DNA from: Lachnospiraceae bacterium
GTDB lineage: Bacteria; Bacillota; Clostridia; Lachnospirales; Lachnospiraceae
Assembly (NCBI GenBank): GCA_014804695.1
Contig: JAAUZJ010000052.1
Coordinates: 1-63,094 of the forward strand
Reading direction: 5' to 3'
Length of the DNA stretch: 63,094 nucleotides
Shown here: positions 62,079 through 63,094 of the stretch, piece after piece
How the letters are laid out: each line of letters opens with the position of its first letter
Position numbering within the stretch: the first letter of the stretch is position 1
Translations under genes and position numbers: made by a program
The notes under the pieces: model-generated
The model's input: only the letters and a program-made list of their open reading frames with translations
What the model was told of the DNA's origin: nothing
Databases searched by the model: none

Positions 62079-62130
62079 TTACACTTGTAAGATTTTAATA
62101 TATATTACAGCTGTAAGATTTGAAAGTCAA
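62079..62130 (-). promoter_or_regulatory. Promoter with two BlaI-type operators
   Basis: On the minus strand -35 TTGACT (complement of 62125-62130), 17-base spacer, -10 TAATAT (62102-62107). Box B TTACA-GC-TGTAA (62105-62116) overlaps spacer and -10. Box A TTACA-CT-TGTAA (62079-62090) lies 26 bp downstream, covering the start region. Both are followed by GATTT, as in known BlaI operators. Confidence 0.78.
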
Positions 62131-62173
62131 GTGAATTATATTTTGTTTTTTATAAATAGAACTACAATAAATA

Positions 62174-62196
62174 TACCTCTTATATTAAAAGAGGTA
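62174..62196 (-). terminator. Probable terminator of the HigB/HigA unit
   Basis: TACCTCTT (62174-62181) and AAGAGGTA (62189-62196) form an 8-bp stem. A T-rich stretch (TATTTATT) follows on the minus strand. It separates the toxin-antitoxin pair from the BlaI-boxed promoter. Confidence 0.5.
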
Positions 62197-62259
62197 CAGG
62201 AGAATCGTCACATTTATTCAGTACAATCATTATTTTTCAACATAAATTCAAAAATTTTA

Positions 62260-62544
62260 TTACTTTATCTGCACACTCAACCTCTTCCCCAATGATTCAG
62301 CTACTTTTACAAGAAAATCAAGACTAGGATTATAATTACCACTTTCAAGTCTGGAAATGTTACTTTTTTGTGTACCTACTCTTTTAGCAAGTTCTGCCTG
62401 TGTCATATTCAGTTCTTTCCTCGCCATTATAATTTGTTCAATAGCTTCATATCTGGGCTTTAATTTTTCATACTCTGTTTTAAACTCTTCATCTTCTAGC
62501 ATATCCTTTTTCATTTCATCAAAAGATATCCCTGTTCTATTCAT
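62260..62544 (-). CDS. higA: HigA-type antitoxin with XRE helix-turn-helix
   Basis: The 94-aa protein has a helix-turn-helix in its C-terminal half (LNMTQAELAKRVGTQKSNIS, then RLESGNYNPSLDFLVKVAE), preceded by a helical N-terminus. It overlaps the upstream toxin gene by four bases (ATGA), the usual toxin-first HigB-HigA order. It probably neutralises the toxin and represses the operon through the inverted repeat in its promoter. Confidence 0.88.
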   Translation of the reverse strand: MNRTGISFDEMKKDMLEDEEFKTEYEKLKPRYEAIEQIIMARKELNMTQAELAKRVGTQKSNISRLESGNYNPSLDFLVKVAESLGKRLSVQIK

Positions 62545-62909
62545 AATTCAATCCTCCTTTTATAATCTTCCATATATTTTCTTGCTTTATTTATCTCTTT
62601 TTCAGGAGTTTTCATGGTCTTTTTGATAAAACCATGCAATAACACAAATTTATTTTTATAATATGTAAAGTAAAATATCCTTGCTATATCACTCGAAAAT
62701 TTTATCCGTAATTCATACATGCCTTTATTATTCTTTCCTTTTAACGGCTTTACATACGGTTCTTTTAATTCATTCCCTAACTTTTTCAACAGTTCTATAT
62801 CACTAAATGCTTTAGCTCTTAATTTAGGATTGAGCGAATATAAAAAATCTTGTACCGGAATTTTTCCATTTTCTTTCATGTAAAATTCTAATTCAAAAAC
62901 TTTAATCAC
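62541..62909 (-). CDS. higB: HigB/RelE-type toxin
   Basis: The toxin belongs to the RelE/ParE superfamily (Gp49/HigB group). Visible are FELEFYMKENGKIPVQDFLY, LKEPYVKPLKGKNNKGMYEL, RIKFSSDIARIFYFTYYKNK and LLHGFIKKTMKTP. Such enzymes usually cleave mRNA on the ribosome. The start is uncertain. The frame is open to 63014, but the promoter -10 at 62926-62931 lies inside that extension. A GTG at 62909 with AGAAGGGA close upstream is the best fit and gives 122 aa, a normal length. Confidence 0.82.
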   Translation of the reverse strand: MIKVFELEFYMKENGKIPVQDFLYSLNPKLRAKAFSDIELLKKLGNELKEPYVKPLKGKNNKGMYELRIKFSSDIARIFYFTYYKNKFVLLHGFIKKTMKTPEKEINKARKYMEDYKRRIEL

Positions 62910-62925
62910 TTCCCTTCTTGTCATC

Positions 62926-62954
62926 ATGTTATCGTTTATGATAACTTCTGTCAA
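62926..62954 (-). promoter_or_regulatory. Promoter and operator of the HigB/HigA unit
   Basis: On the minus strand -35 TTGACA (complement of 62949-62954), 17-base spacer, -10 TAACAT (62926-62931). The inverted repeat GTTATC-GTTTAT-GATAAC (62928-62945) fills the spacer, a place where HigA binding would block polymerase. Confidence 0.7.
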
Positions 62955-63014
62955 GTAAAAAACAATTTCTTCCTCTGTAAAGTGAAATTTTAAATTCCAC
63001 ATTTTTAACATCAA

Positions 63015-63094
63015 AAATACTAATCTGGAATTTACTCTTGCACATAGTTTTTGATATGATGAAACGTGGTCATCTGTCTGTCAGAAAGGAATAA
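63015..63094 (+). promoter_or_regulatory. Probable leader of a plus-strand gene beyond the edge
   Basis: TATGAT near 63053-63058 has a TTTACT about 18 bases upstream, and AGAAAGGAATAA at the very end looks like a ribosome binding site. A plus-strand gene probably starts just past 63094. Confidence 0.3.

Noticed and set aside
1..63094. CRISPR arrays, tRNA and rRNA genes, complete insertion sequences
   Set aside because: No regularly spaced repeats, cloverleaf-like sequences or transposase genes were recognised while reading both strands.

Overview
The window looks like a chromosomal stretch of a gut or rumen Lachnospiraceae-type clostridium (Bacillota). The basis is inferred from content: an A+T-rich sequence, AGGAGG-type ribosome binding sites, clean sigma-A promoters (TTGACA/TATAAT variants with 17-base spacers), a FapA/FlxA-type flagellar-associated pair, TIGR04086 and SseB proteins, a hisS-aspS pair, maltodextrin genes, BlaI/BlaR1 and an ECF sigma factor with a DUF4179 anti-sigma. 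I cannot name a species. No tRNA, rRNA or CRISPR array was recognised.

Layout. 1-2450: the visibly G+C-richer end of a mobile or accessory element (an orphan Imm51-like protein and three unrecognised proteins, all on the minus strand). Its edge cuts a bacitracin-type ABC ATPase gene in the Walker B region. 2460-5260: the remaining ATPase part and its divergent two-component system. 5480-8250: FlxA-like and FapA proteins. 8250-13030: a gene remnant, a membrane protein, a lone solute-binding lipoprotein and a hybrid histidine kinase. 13075-19100: a five-gene arylacetate/indolepyruvate operon (hotdog thioesterase, AMP-forming ligase, Na+ symporter, IorA, IorB). 19280-23210: EamA exporter and an AbiE-type toxin-antitoxin pair followed by a propeller-like membrane protein. 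23350-28445: a decayed gene and the livKHMGF transporter. 28545-36100: TIGR04086, CorC/HlyC, Gph, SseB, ECF sigma/anti-sigma, BioY behind a BirA operator, a second EamA protein and a candidate small RNA. 36100-39220: aspS and hisS. 39500-52935: a maltodextrin/starch locus (GH13, LacI, MalG, MalF, binding protein, MATE with its own LacI, GlgP, AraC, MalQ). 53030-55510: SDR, flavodoxin and LysR. 55620-55870: a candidate noncoding RNA built of two 54-bp repeats. 56100-62130: a BlaI/BlaR1 system facing an operon of two unrecognised surface proteins whose promoter carries two BlaI-type boxes. 62260-62960: a HigB/HigA-type toxin-antitoxin pair.

The most interesting candidate system is the right-hand BlaI regulon. 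blaI-blaR1 has a box just downstream of its promoter's -10. The divergent end of the locus, about 6 kb away, carries two more boxes on the promoter of a 757-aa membrane protein and a 424-aa lipoprotein. Together these proteins hold three copies of one module. A fourth box inside a promoter of the same architecture lies upstream of hisS. Other points worth a second look are the tandem-hairpin RNA at 55.7 kb, the structured RNA at 35.8 kb, the consensus promoter with a TSS-overlapping operator in front of the AbiE genes, the loss of an ABC transporter beside its intact two-component system, and a solute-binding protein paired with a hybrid kinase rather than a permease.
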